A stretch of 53,329 nt of DNA from Methylomonas methanica (lineage in GTDB: Bacteria; Pseudomonadota; Gammaproteobacteria; Methylococcales; Methylomonadaceae): contig NZ_LUUG01000081.1 of NCBI RefSeq assembly GCF_001644035.1, positions 1 to 53,329 on the forward strand, given 5' to 3'. Below are positions 26,835 through 34,572 of this stretch, in pieces; the first letter of the stretch is position 1; every line of letters starts with the position of its first letter. Made by a program: the position numbers and the translations under genes. The notes below the pieces were generated by a model. It made no database searches. It saw nothing but the letters and a program-made list of their open reading frames with translations, and was not told the DNA's origin.

Positions 26835-28558
26835 TGCTTACTCAACAATAAATGCATGTTGTCCATGCCGTCCGGTTCGACGCCGTAAACTCTTAATGCA
26901 CCAGCCATTACTTTGGAAAAGGCTGGTGCCGCCACTAGGCCGCCGTAATATTGGCCGGTGGTGGGTTCGTCCACCACAATCGCGATAATGAAGCGCGGAT
27001 TGCTGGCCGGCGCCATGCCCACAAACACCGATAAATATTTGTCTTCGCTATAACCGCCGGCCCCGGCTTTTTTCACGGTACCGGTTTTACCCGCTACCCG
27101 GTAACCCTCGACTCTGGCCTGGTATGCCGTGCCTTCCTTGCTGATAACGTGTTCCAGCATTTCCCGGACCTTTCTAGCTGTCTCGGGTTTGAAAATTCGT
27201 TGCGCGTCGGGATCTTCATCGCGCTTTAGTAAGGCGACGGAATGAATGATGCCGTCGTCCGCCAAAGCGGTATACGCTCTGGCCAATTGTAAAATCGAGG
27301 TGGAAACCCCGTACCCGAACGATAAAATCGCTTGGTCGAATTCGTGCCAGCCCTGGTAATCCAGCAAGGAGCCGCTGGCTTCCCCCGGAAAACCGACGCC
27401 GGCGGAGGTGCCGAAACCCAGTCTGCTGTAAACACCCCAGAAATACTCCGGCGGCATTGTCATCGCGATTTGCGTGACCGCGATATTGCTGGATTTTTGC
27501 AGCACATGGGTTAAATCCATGGTGCCGTAGTTATGCACGTCTTTAACCACGTTGCGACCCAAGTGATAGACGCCATGGGTTTCTATCATCACGTTGGGCT
27601 TTATATAGCCGCCATCCAATGCCGCCGCCACCACGAAGGGTTTGACCGTCGAGCCAGGCTCAAAACTGTCCACCATGGCCCGGTTGCGATACCGGTTACT
27701 GCTCAATTCTTTGCGATTATTGGGATTGAAAGCCGGTTGGCTGACAGTCGCCAAGACATCGCCGTTTTTGGCATCCAGGACCACCAGAGATGCCGAGTGC
27801 GCTTTGTTCTGGATCATCGCATTCTGCAATTCCCGGTAAGCCAGGTATTGCAGGCGCTCGTCGATAGTCAACACCAGGTCGCGGCCTGGGATGGCTTCTT
27901 CAATATTTTCCACGTCCTTGATGATCTGGCCTCTGCCGTCCTTGATTACCCGCTTTTTGCCGGGTTGGCCTCGTAGAATGTGTTCATAGCCGTGCTCTAT
28001 GCCTTCCTGGCCGATGTCGTCGATATTGGTAAAACCCAATAAATGGCCCGATACCGCTCCGGCCGGGTAGTAACGCTTAAACTCCCGTTCGAAGTACACG
28101 CCGGTAATTTCCAGAGCTTTGACCTTTTCGGCTATATCCGGGTTGATCTGTCTGCGCAAATACACGAAACGCTTGTTGGCGTCTTTTTCCTTTTTTAACA
28201 GCGAGCGAAGTTCCTTTTCCGGAAAACCGAGGATTTTCGCCATCGGCGTCAATTTGTCCTGTTCCGCATCTCGCAGTTGGCGCGGATTGACCCAAATCGA
28301 TTGCACCGGGGTGCTGATCGCCAATGGTTCGCCGTTCCTGTCCTTAATCTGCCCGCGATAAGCCGATACCGACACCACGCCGACGTGCTGCATATCGCCT
28401 TTGTCTTGTAGAAACTCCTTATCGAGAATTTGCAGGTAAACCGCGCGTCCAACCAAGGCCAACATGGCCAGCAACATTACCGACAGCAGCAATCTGCGCC
28501 GGATTACAAAATCTGTATTGTGGTGCGGTATCGTGCCCGCGCCGGTGGCAATTCGCAT
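26831..28558 (-). CDS. ftsI: Septal transpeptidase FtsI (PBP3)
   Basis: This class B penicillin-binding protein cross-links septal peptidoglycan as partner of FtsW. The 575-residue protein has a short cytoplasmic arm, one membrane helix (about residues 21-45), the pedestal domain (about 60-230) and the transpeptidase domain. Active-site motifs in order are GSTVKPFV (SxxK) near residue 302, KSSNIAV (SxN) near 354, and KTGTVKKAG near 490. Length matches E. coli FtsI (588). The start follows the ftsL stop directly and the end overlaps murE. Confidence 0.97.
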   Translation of the reverse strand: MRIATGAGTIPHHNTDFVIRRRLLLSVMLLAMLALVGRAVYLQILDKEFLQDKGDMQHVGVVSVSAYRGQIKDRNGEPLAISTPVQSIWVNPRQLRDAEQDKLTPMAKILGFPEKELRSLLKKEKDANKRFVYLRRQINPDIAEKVKALEITGVYFEREFKRYYPAGAVSGHLLGFTNIDDIGQEGIEHGYEHILRGQPGKKRVIKDGRGQIIKDVENIEEAIPGRDLVLTIDERLQYLAYRELQNAMIQNKAHSASLVVLDAKNGDVLATVSQPAFNPNNRKELSSNRYRNRAMVDSFEPGSTVKPFVVAAALDGGYIKPNVMIETHGVYHLGRNVVKDVHNYGTMDLTHVLQKSSNIAVTQIAMTMPPEYFWGVYSRLGFGTSAGVGFPGEASGSLLDYQGWHEFDQAILSFGYGVSTSILQLARAYTALADDGIIHSVALLKRDEDPDAQRIFKPETARKVREMLEHVISKEGTAYQARVEGYRVAGKTGTVKKAGAGGYSEDKYLSVFVGMAPASNPRFIIAIVVDEPTTGQYYGGLVAAPAFSKVMAGALRVYGVEPDGMDNMHLLLSKQ

Positions 28559-28831
28559 TTACGGCTTTATATAAATAATTTTGTCTTGGGCCGGCAAAGT
28601 CAGCATCAGCCGTGTTCTTGCTTCGATTTCAACCCGGTTTTCTTCGGTCAGCGTCGTCAATTCCAGTTGCAGCCGACCCCATTCCACTTCGTAATCGTCG
28701 AGCTCCTTTTCTTTTTTCTGAATGTCGATAAACAGCAGGCGCGATTGGTATTTGCTGTAAATCACGGCAATTCCGGAGATCATCAGCATTGCAACCAGTA
28801 ATGTCAGCAGGATATTTTTTGCAATCGCCAT
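28559..28831 (-). CDS. ftsL: Cell division protein FtsL
   Basis: This 90-residue bitopic protein has one membrane helix (about residues 5-25, NILLTLLVAMLMISGIAVIY) followed by a periplasmic leucine-repeat coiled coil (about 30-75). FtsL forms a trimer with FtsQ and FtsB and helps activate FtsWI. The sequence is poorly conserved in the family, so the call rests on size, topology and place between rsmH and ftsI. I use the ATG at 28831, which overlaps the rsmH stop as ATGA; a TTG one codon earlier is an alternative. Confidence 0.9.
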   Translation of the reverse strand: MAIAKNILLTLLVAMLMISGIAVIYSKYQSRLLFIDIQKKEKELDDYEVEWGRLQLELTTLTEENRVEIEARTRLMLTLPAQDKIIYIKP

Positions 28832-29769
28832 CAACGTTTCTCCCCAACTCGCATTACCGCGCTACGCGCGCGTGGGTTTTGTTGCAATTCCTGGTGTTGC
28901 GCCCGTATCGACTTGCCTAGTTTGCGTAACTGGCCTTGTTCGATGTCCTGCTCTTTAATCGGTAACTTGCCTGGATTGGTTTTCGGGCCGGCTTGGTCGC
29001 GAATGAAGCGTTTGACGATGCGGTCTTCCAATGAATGGAAGGCGATCACGACTAAACGTCCGCCCGGTGCCAATACGTCCACGGCTTGTTTCAATCCTGT
29101 TTTAATCTGTTCGAGTTCTTGATTAATCTCTATCCTGATCGCCTGGAAGCTGCGAGTTGCAGGATGTTTGTGCTTGTCGCGAAACGGCACGCTGTTTTCG
29201 ATCAGTTTTGCCAGCTGTAAGGTCGTTTGCAGCGGTTGCTGCTGGCGTTGGGTCACAACAGCGTTGGCAATTCTTCTGGCGAAGCGTTCTTCGCCATATT
29301 CAAACAGCACGCGGACCAATTCTTTTTCCTCGACTCGCGCTAAATATTCTGCGGCCGAAAGGCCGTGATTGCTATCCATGCGCATGTCCAAAGGACCGTC
29401 GCGCAAAAAACTGAAACCGCGTTCGGCGTTGTCTAGCTGCGGGGACGATACGCCTAAATCCATTAGAACCCCGTTCACTTTGCTGGTATAGCCACGCTGT
29501 TCAATAATGGCGCTGAGGTCGGCAAAGCTGGCATGATGCAAGCTAAAACGGCTGTCTTCCGATAGATGTTTGGCTTGGTCGCTAGCGATGGCGTCCATAT
29601 CCCGGTCAAGAGCCAATAATCTGCCGGAGCTACTCAGTAACTTCAGAATGCCGCTGCTGTGTCCACCACGCCCGAAGGTGCAGTCCAGATAAATGCCGTC
29701 CGGTTTTATGTTGAGCTGCTGTAAGGCCTCTTCGTACAAAACCGTTTGGTGGGCGGACATCTCCGTCAA
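28831..29769 (-). CDS. rsmH: 16S rRNA (cytosine-1402-N4)-methyltransferase
   Basis: RsmH (MraW) uses S-adenosylmethionine to methylate N4 of C1402 in the ribosomal P site. The 312-residue protein shows DGIYLDCTFGRGGHSSGIL (SAM site, from residue 24), LLALDRDMDAI (50), LMDLGVSSPQLDNAERGFSF around 103, and the C-terminal FHSLEDRIVKRF. The start is uncertain. A TTG at 29769 overlaps the mraZ stop (TTGA); an ATG at 29760 gives MSAHQTVLYEE but has GGAG directly against it. Either way translation is probably coupled to mraZ. Confidence 0.96.
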   Translation of the reverse strand: MTEMSAHQTVLYEEALQQLNIKPDGIYLDCTFGRGGHSSGILKLLSSSGRLLALDRDMDAIASDQAKHLSEDSRFSLHHASFADLSAIIEQRGYTSKVNGVLMDLGVSSPQLDNAERGFSFLRDGPLDMRMDSNHGLSAAEYLARVEEKELVRVLFEYGEERFARRIANAVVTQRQQQPLQTTLQLAKLIENSVPFRDKHKHPATRSFQAIRIEINQELEQIKTGLKQAVDVLAPGGRLVVIAFHSLEDRIVKRFIRDQAGPKTNPGKLPIKEQDIEQGQLRKLGKSIRAQHQELQQNPRARSAVMRVGEKR

Positions 29770-30233
29770 AACGACAGCGAGCCAAGTTCTTCAAGGCCCT
29801 CTGTATCGTTACCGTCCATCCATTCCTGTTCTTTGGCCTTCCAGGCTGCTTCGTTCCATATTTCAAATTTGTTGAGCTGACCAACTAGCATGATGTGTTT
29901 TTCCATGCCGGCAAACTCTCTGAGAGTTTCCGGCAGCAGCAGGCGACCTTGGCTGTCCATTTCGCATTCTGAGGCGTTGCCGATCACAAAGCGCCGCAGT
30001 TTGCCGGCCATTTTGTTTAACGTCGGCAACTTACTGATGGTTTGTTCGAGCTTTTCCCATTCCGGTAACGGGTATAACCATAGGCAGCCCGGTTCGCCGA
30101 CACATTTGTCGTCAACCGCAACAGTCACAACCATTTGGCGGTCGCAGGATTCCTGTAACTCCTCCCGATAGCGGGTAGGAATTGCAATGCGCCCTTTCGC
30201 ATCCAAACTGATTGAACTTATGCCTCGAAACAA
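29766..30233 (-). CDS. mraZ: Transcriptional regulator MraZ (TTG start proposed)
   Basis: MraZ is an AbrB-like DNA-binding protein that represses the division and cell-wall cluster by binding repeats in its own promoter. I place the start at the TTG at 30233, giving 155 residues that begin FRGISSISLDAKGRIAIPTR, the family's normal N-terminus. GAGG lies six bases upstream. A start seven codons earlier (also TTG, at 30254) would add an unusual EFLRFIL arm and has no ribosome site. The two internal SpoVT-AbrB repeats are visible, each with DxxGR (DAKGRI near residue 11, DSQGRLLLPETLREFAG near 93). First gene of the cluster. Confidence 0.93.
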   Translation of the reverse strand: MFRGISSISLDAKGRIAIPTRYREELQESCDRQMVVTVAVDDKCVGEPGCLWLYPLPEWEKLEQTISKLPTLNKMAGKLRRFVIGNASECEMDSQGRLLLPETLREFAGMEKHIMLVGQLNKFEIWNEAAWKAKEQEWMDGNDTEGLEELGSLSF

Positions 30234-30260
30234 GATGAACCTCAAAAATTCCAAAAAAAT

Positions 30261-30298
30261 CCATTTCTAACCACTTTACATCACTTTTGCACCACTAT
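30261..30298 (-). promoter_or_regulatory. MraZ operator: four direct repeats
   Basis: On the minus strand, in transcription order, the units are ATAGTGG (30292-30298), AAAGTGA (30281-30287), AAAGTGG (30271-30277) and GAAATGG (30261-30267). Their steps are 11, 10 and 10 bases. Published MraZ sites are direct repeats with a 10-base period (TGGGN with five-base spacers in E. coli, AAAGTG[T/G] with three-base spacers in Mollicutes). The first unit overlaps the -10 element, so bound MraZ would block RNA polymerase. Confidence 0.75.
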
Positions 30299-30322
30299 AG
30301 TTTTCAAAGGGTGCTTAGTCAA
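30294..30322 (-). promoter_or_regulatory. Sigma-70 promoter of the mraZ (dcw) operon
   Basis: On the minus strand TTGACT (30317-30322) is separated by 17 bases from TATAGT (30294-30299), each five of six to consensus. The transcript would start near 30287, about 55 bases before the proposed mraZ TTG. It overlaps the MraZ repeats. Confidence 0.75.
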
Positions 30323-30626
30323 GGGGGATTTAGATTAAATTCTTTCTTTTTCTACAAGGACTTACGCAGGATTGAGGTGTCTTAGGCGGTAGGTGTGAGG
30401 GTTTTGAGTAAAAATGATTTGTATCAAAAAGTTAATGATGGTTTTTGATGTGGATTGCAATTATTAAGTGCTAATTCTCACTTTTTGAAGGCGGTTTGCT
30501 GTAATGAGTTGCTCGGATGGCTTGCGGTAAAGCTGGTTTTGCTTGGCAAAAGATTGGTGATCTGCGGGTTATGGATCGTAGTTATAGAGCTACTTGGATT
30601 AATGTCTTTGAATAGTATGGCAAAGC
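30323..30626. other. Gap between mraZ promoter and gpsA end
   Basis: About 300 bases without a gene. Apart from a weak 6-bp hairpin at 30537-30551 (TTTTGC, GCAAAA), which could serve gpsA transcript ending, I see nothing in it. A short minus-strand frame from 30478 to 30885 is mostly inside gpsA. Confidence 0.4.
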
Positions 30627-31628
30627 TTACAGGCTTTCCGGCTTTTGATCGCGCGTCAGCAGGTTTTGGACGGCTTGTTTGGGTGGGAGGTGTTCGAACA
30701 GGACCTTGTAGACTTGTTCGGTAATTGGCATTTCGACGCCGTATTTTTGCGATAGGCGGTGCGCTTCTCGAGCGGCCGAAACGCCTTCTACTTCCTGATT
30801 GATTTCGCTTAAAGCGTATTTTTGGTCCTTGCCTTGGCCTAATGCCAAGCCAAAGCGGCGGTTTCTGGATTGGTTGTCGGTGCAAGTCAAAATCAGGTCG
30901 CCGAGTCCGGCTAACCCCATGAATGTGTCGGCTTGGCCGCCAAGTTTAATGCCGAGTCGCATGATTTCGGTTAGGCCGCGAGTGATCAGTGCAGCCCGGG
31001 TATTGGCGCCAAAGCCAAGGCCGTCGGCTATGCCGGCAGCTATTGCCAGAACATTTTTGCAGGCCCCGCCTACCTGAACGCCAATAATATCGTTGCTGGT
31101 GTAGATCCTAAATCGTTGGTTGTGCAATCTTTCGCTGAGTTGGGCGGCGAAGCTTTCCGAGGTTGAGGCGATGGTGAGTGCGGTCGGTAGGTCGGCGGCT
31201 ACTTCTTGGGCAAACGTAGGGCCGGAGAGTGCGGCGCTTTCGATATTCGCGCCCAGTACTTGTGCCGCTACTTCGCTTAACAAGGCACCGTCTTGGCAAT
31301 CGAAACCCTTAGTGGCCCAGGCAATTCGCGAGCTTGCGCTGAGCATTGGTTTGATTTGCGCCAATGAGTCCCTAAAGGCATGGCTGGGGACTGAAATAAG
31401 CAATACAGAGCTGAAAGCCACGGCTTCCGTAAGATTGTCGGTGAATTGCAGATTTTCTGGAAAATGGACGCCCGGTAAATAGCGTTTATTTTCGCCGGTT
31501 TGCTTTAGTGCGGCTATGTGTGTTGGATTATGGCCCCATAAAAGGGTATCGCAGCCATTTCTGGCTGCCTGCACCGCTAAAGCGGTTCCCCATGAGCCGG
31601 CGCCAAGAATACTGATTGATGGTGGCAT
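30627..31628 (-). CDS. gpsA: Glycerol-3-phosphate dehydrogenase (NAD(P)+)
   Basis: GpsA reduces dihydroxyacetone phosphate to sn-glycerol-3-phosphate, the backbone for phospholipids. The 333-residue protein starts with the Rossmann motif ILGAGSWGTALA, then GPTFAQEVAADLPTAL around residue 142, GGACKNVLAIAAGIADGLGF with the catalytic lysine around 191, and NTRAALITRGLTEI around 212, which are diagnostic. Length is close to E. coli GpsA (339). It starts five bases past the secB stop; the secB-gpsA order is conserved in enteric bacteria. Confidence 0.96.
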   Translation of the reverse strand: MPPSISILGAGSWGTALAVQAARNGCDTLLWGHNPTHIAALKQTGENKRYLPGVHFPENLQFTDNLTEAVAFSSVLLISVPSHAFRDSLAQIKPMLSASSRIAWATKGFDCQDGALLSEVAAQVLGANIESAALSGPTFAQEVAADLPTALTIASTSESFAAQLSERLHNQRFRIYTSNDIIGVQVGGACKNVLAIAAGIADGLGFGANTRAALITRGLTEIMRLGIKLGGQADTFMGLAGLGDLILTCTDNQSRNRRFGLALGQGKDQKYALSEINQEVEGVSAAREAHRLSQKYGVEMPITEQVYKVLFEHLPPKQAVQNLLTRDQKPESL

Positions 31629-31633
31629 CCAGC

Positions 31634-32107
31634 TTAATTTAGCGTTTTTGCTTCAGGTTCCTGTTCAGCTTGTGCTTGTTGCAGGTGCTGCATGTACAAG
31701 GCGTCGAAATTGACCGGGGCCAAGATTAACTGTGGAAAGCCGCCTTTATTGACAAGGTCGGAAATCACTTCTCTCGCATAGGGGAACAAGACATTGGGGC
31801 AAAAACTGCCTAGCATTGGCCCCATTTCTTGTTCGCTGAAACCGGCTATCGAAAAAATCCCGGATTGATTTACTTCAACTAAATAGGCTGTACTATCGGC
31901 TATTTTTACGGTGACAGTTAATGTCAGGGATACTTCGTACATCGAGTTTTCGATGGGTTGAACGTGTGTGCCGAGATTAAGATCCAGCGCCGGCTCCCAT
32001 TTTTGGGTGAATATCTTTGGAGCGTTGGGGGTTTCAAAAGAGATGTCTTTGGTATAGATCTTTTGAATTGCGAATTGCTTTTCGCTGGATGCGTTGATTT
32101 CGGCCAT
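31634..32107 (-). CDS. secB: Protein-export chaperone SecB
   Basis: SecB is a cytoplasmic homotetrameric chaperone that holds precursors unfolded and hands them to SecA. The 157-residue protein matches the E. coli length (155). Clear markers are FAIQKIYTKDISFETPNAP near the N-terminus, VNQSGIFSIAGF around residue 80 and CPNVLFPYAREVISDLVNKG around 104, followed by GFPQLILAPVNFDALY. An acidic variable tail ends it. In E. coli grxC lies between yibN and secB; here the rhodanese gene is 33 bases upstream and no glutaredoxin gene is present. Confidence 0.97.
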   Translation of the reverse strand: MAEINASSEKQFAIQKIYTKDISFETPNAPKIFTQKWEPALDLNLGTHVQPIENSMYEVSLTLTVTVKIADSTAYLVEVNQSGIFSIAGFSEQEMGPMLGSFCPNVLFPYAREVISDLVNKGGFPQLILAPVNFDALYMQHLQQAQAEQEPEAKTLN

Positions 32108-32140
32108 GATGATTATTTGTTGGGGTTGGTTGATTAATCT

Positions 32141-32575
32141 TTAGTTTTTACTGCTGACTTTGATGGGGAGTTTGTTGTCTTCCCAGGATTGCATGCCGCC
32201 AGTCATATTAAATACATTCTCAAATCCGGCCTTGGTCAGCGTTTTGCAAGCGGCTACCGAGCGGGCTCCGGTCTGGCAGGTAACGATCATAGGATGATTT
32301 TTATGCTTTTCCAAAGAGCCAATTTGTTCTTCTACTTTGCTCAATGGAATATTGATCGCATTTTCGATGTGGCTTTTGACGAATTCGTTGGTTTCGCGGA
32401 CGTCAAGCACAACGACATCGTCGCTATTCATTTTGGTCACGGCTATCAATGGAGAAATGCTTTCGTACTTATTGAATGAGTTCGCGAGCAAATCCTGGAT
32501 TAACAAGAAAATAACGCATACCAGCGAGAATGCTAGCAAATAGTGATTGGTGGCAAATTCTATATATTGGTCCAT
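32141..32575 (-). CDS. yibN: Membrane-anchored rhodanese-like sulfurtransferase (YibN type)
   Basis: This 144-residue protein has an N-terminal membrane helix (about residues 12-32, YLLAFSLVCVIFLLIQDLLA) and one rhodanese domain (about 40-140). The active-site loop is VTCQTGARSVAA with the catalytic cysteine near residue 99, the six-residue loop type that accepts persulfide sulfur. The domain probably faces the cytoplasm. E. coli YibN has the same topology and sits next to secB. Here it also follows, after 35 bases, an ArsR-family gene that resembles persulfide sensors, which would make a regulator-rhodanese pair like ygaVP. Confidence 0.85.
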   Translation of the reverse strand: MDQYIEFATNHYLLAFSLVCVIFLLIQDLLANSFNKYESISPLIAVTKMNSDDVVVLDVRETNEFVKSHIENAINIPLSKVEEQIGSLEKHKNHPMIVTCQTGARSVAACKTLTKAGFENVFNMTGGMQSWEDNKLPIKVSSKN

Positions 32576-32610
32576 CGCGTTGGTTTATTTTAGTGGTTAT
32601 GGAATGCTGT

Positions 32611-32923
32611 TTACGTGCCGCAAAAAACGCTGCGCATCATTTGAATAAGGTGTATTACACGCTCATCGTCGATAAAGTAGTAAACCCGATTGGCTTCTTT
32701 TTTGTAATCGAGAATGCCTTTTGTCTCGCAGTATTGCCAGATGCTGGGAAATATTGCTTTGGCTTGTACCTACTTGCTCAACGATGTCTTGTACGCTGAT
32801 CGAGTTATTACCGAGCACGCACAGGATTTTTAGGCGCAACGGATGAGACATTGCTTTCAAACAGCGCGCCGCCCGATTAATATCGTTGTCGTCATAGAGG
32901 ATGGTATCGTTTTTGTCTTCCAT
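32611..32923 (-). pseudogene. ArsR-family regulator (BigR/SqrR-like) with one-base frameshift
   Basis: The frame from 32923 encodes 68 good ArsR residues (MSHPLRLKILCVLG, then the recognition helix TSQSNISQHLAILRDK) and then turns into Arg/Ser/Leu-rich nonsense, stopping after 86 residues. Dropping one A from the AAAA at 32719-32722 restores GILDYKKEANRVYYFIDDER and continues to a TAA at 32611, for 103 residues in all, the normal family length. In the repaired protein Cys35 and Cys101 are 66 residues apart, the same spacing as the dithiol pair of SqrR (41/107) and BigR (42/108), which sense persulfides. As written it would lack the second cysteine and the dimer-side helix. It could be a real mutation, a sequencing error in a homopolymer, or slippage. 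Confidence 0.8.
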
Positions 32924-33003
32924 TTAATAACGATGATCGTGGCAAAAGTTAAGAACAGTGAGCGAACAATGGCACTTTTCGAACTATGACGACATCCTTG
33001 TGC

Positions 33004-33012
33004 TGGTATAAT
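33004..33012 (+). promoter_or_regulatory. Extended -10 promoter, probably for the envC operon
   Basis: TGGTATAAT is a perfect TATAAT with the extended TGn. No good -35 hexamer is seen 17 bases upstream, which extended -10 promoters can tolerate. It lies in the 370-base gap (32924-33293) between the divergent arsR-like gene and envC. The transcript would have a leader of about 200 bases before the small frame at 33219. Confidence 0.45.
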
Positions 33013-33218
33013 GCCGCTACGGTGCAAGTGAGTTTAATTGCTTGCGCTAACGCAATAAAAGGTGAGCAAATCTAACAGAGTGGGCTTTATTGTTCAATAC
33101 CCTCGGCTAGAGGCTTATAAAAAATAGCTCGGGGCTGCGCGGGTGGGCTCGCTTTTTGATGAGGCCAAATTTTATCTTCCTTAACGCCTACAAATTTAAT
33201 GTTTGGAGTCTGTAACAA

Positions 33219-33290
33219 ATGGCCCGCCTATCAAAACCGTTACTGTTGCTACCCGTGGAAATGACTGGACGGTCATTGTTGGTTGCCTAG
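33219..33290 (+). CDS. Possible 23-residue leader peptide before envC
   Basis: ATG at 33219 has GGAG with about nine bases spacing. It encodes MARLSKPLLLLPVEMTGRSL plus three residues and stops with TAG three bases before the envC ATG. EnvC itself has no clear ribosome site, so reading of this short frame might deliver ribosomes to envC. It may also be chance, or a remnant of a gene lost from this spot; enteric bacteria have gpmM upstream of envC. I recognise no family. Confidence 0.3.
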   Translation: MARLSKPLLLLPVEMTGRSLLVA

Positions 33291-33293
33291 TCG

Positions 33294-34535
33294 ATGCGTG
33301 TCGGCAGCTACTTTTTGCTCACTTGGATTGCAATTGTCTGGGCTTTGCCCGCTAAGGGCGATGCCGTAAAAGCCCGCAGTTTGCTAGAGGTGCAATCGCA
33401 AATTCAGCAAGTTGGCGATGATGTGAAAAGCCTGGGCGCTGAAAGGTCTCGATTGTTAGAGCAGTTGCAAAAACTGGAGCGGCAATATGGGGAGCTTGCG
33501 AATAGTCTGCGAGCCATCAAGGCTGAAATCAGGCAGCAAGAACAGGCATTGCAGGAAGTTCGTAATAAAAGCGTTGCCACCCAAAAAGACATGCGTAGTC
33601 AGGAGAGGGAGCTTGAGGGGCTGATCAAGTCGGTTTATGCGATGGGCGGCGATAAGGAAGGCTTGAAGGTTATTCTCAACCAACACAATCCGGCGGTATC
33701 AAGCCGAATGTTGGTTTACTACGATTACATCAGTAAGGCCCGATTACAAAAGCTTCAGGCCATGGCCGAGGATTTCAAGGTTTTGCGGCAGTTGGAAGCG
33801 CAAAAAGACACGGAAACTCAGCTGTTGCAAGTGTCTCTCGAAAAGAAACAACAAGAAACCGAGGCGATGCAGGCGCTGAAAAAACAGCGAGAAACATTGC
33901 TTGCCGACATTCGGCAAGACTATGCATCGAAAAGTGTTCAGCTGGCTGGGTTGATGCATGACGAGAAAAAATTGCAGGCCTTGGTAGCATCATTACAGAA
34001 AACTGATGATAATGAAGCTCATGAGTCTGCGGTTGAGCCGGAGCGCGTGCTTGAGAAACGCGAAAAGCCTGCCGAACAACCCGAACCGCCTAAAAAATCC
34101 GAAGCCAACCCGGTTCGCGAACCGGTGGGCCTATCTTTTGCCGAGTTGCAAGGAAAGCTGCCTTGGCCGGTGCAAGGTGCGATAACTGATCGTTTCGGAA
34201 GTCGCCGCTACGAGACGACCTGGGACGGTGTGGTGATTAGCGCACGCGAAGGTGCCGATATTCATGCGGTTAACGCCGGTAGAGTCGTTTACGCCGATTG
34301 GTTGCGGGGTTATGGTTTGATGATCATTGTCGATCATGGTAAAGGTTATATGAGTTTGTATGCATTCAATCAAAGTTTGCATAAAAGCGTGGGAGAGCAT
34401 GTTAGAGCCGGCGAGACACTGGCTTCGGTTGGACGTAGCGGTGGGCGTGCGGATGCGGCGTTGTACTTCGGCATCAGGAAAAAAGGTCGGCCCATTGATC
34501 CCGAACAATGGTGCCGTAAGTCGGCCAAGGGTTAA
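33294..34535 (+). CDS. envC: EnvC-like amidase activator (M23/LytM domain)
   Basis: This 413-residue periplasmic protein has a signal peptide (residues 1-22), a long coiled coil (about 25-240), a charged Pro/Glu linker (about 245-275) and a C-terminal LytM domain (about 295-410). The LytM active-site positions are degenerate. Instead of the HxGxD and HxH zinc motifs it has WDGVVISAREGADIHAVNAG and LYAFNQSLHKSVG, as in E. coli EnvC, which has no hydrolase activity and instead activates the amidases AmiA and AmiB at the septum. WLRGYGLMIIVDHGKGYMSL is diagnostic. Followed by ctpA after a 37-base gap, a common pairing. Confidence 0.88.
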   Translation: MRVGSYFLLTWIAIVWALPAKGDAVKARSLLEVQSQIQQVGDDVKSLGAERSRLLEQLQKLERQYGELANSLRAIKAEIRQQEQALQEVRNKSVATQKDMRSQERELEGLIKSVYAMGGDKEGLKVILNQHNPAVSSRMLVYYDYISKARLQKLQAMAEDFKVLRQLEAQKDTETQLLQVSLEKKQQETEAMQALKKQRETLLADIRQDYASKSVQLAGLMHDEKKLQALVASLQKTDDNEAHESAVEPERVLEKREKPAEQPEPPKKSEANPVREPVGLSFAELQGKLPWPVQGAITDRFGSRRYETTWDGVVISAREGADIHAVNAGRVVYADWLRGYGLMIIVDHGKGYMSLYAFNQSLHKSVGEHVRAGETLASVGRSGGRADAALYFGIRKKGRPIDPEQWCRKSAKG

Positions 34536-34572
34536 TCATTTACAGGAACAGGTTGTTGGAGTTTTAAAACAC

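Noticed and set aside
33100..33160. GC-rich stretch before a T-run (GGGGCTGCGCGGGTGGGCTCGC) as a terminator
   Set aside because: The GCTCG units are direct, not inverted, repeats, so no stable stem forms.
34360..34572. N-terminal extension of ctpA reaching into envC
   Set aside because: It lies in the envC coding region in another frame; the ATG at 34573 gives a normal signal sequence.
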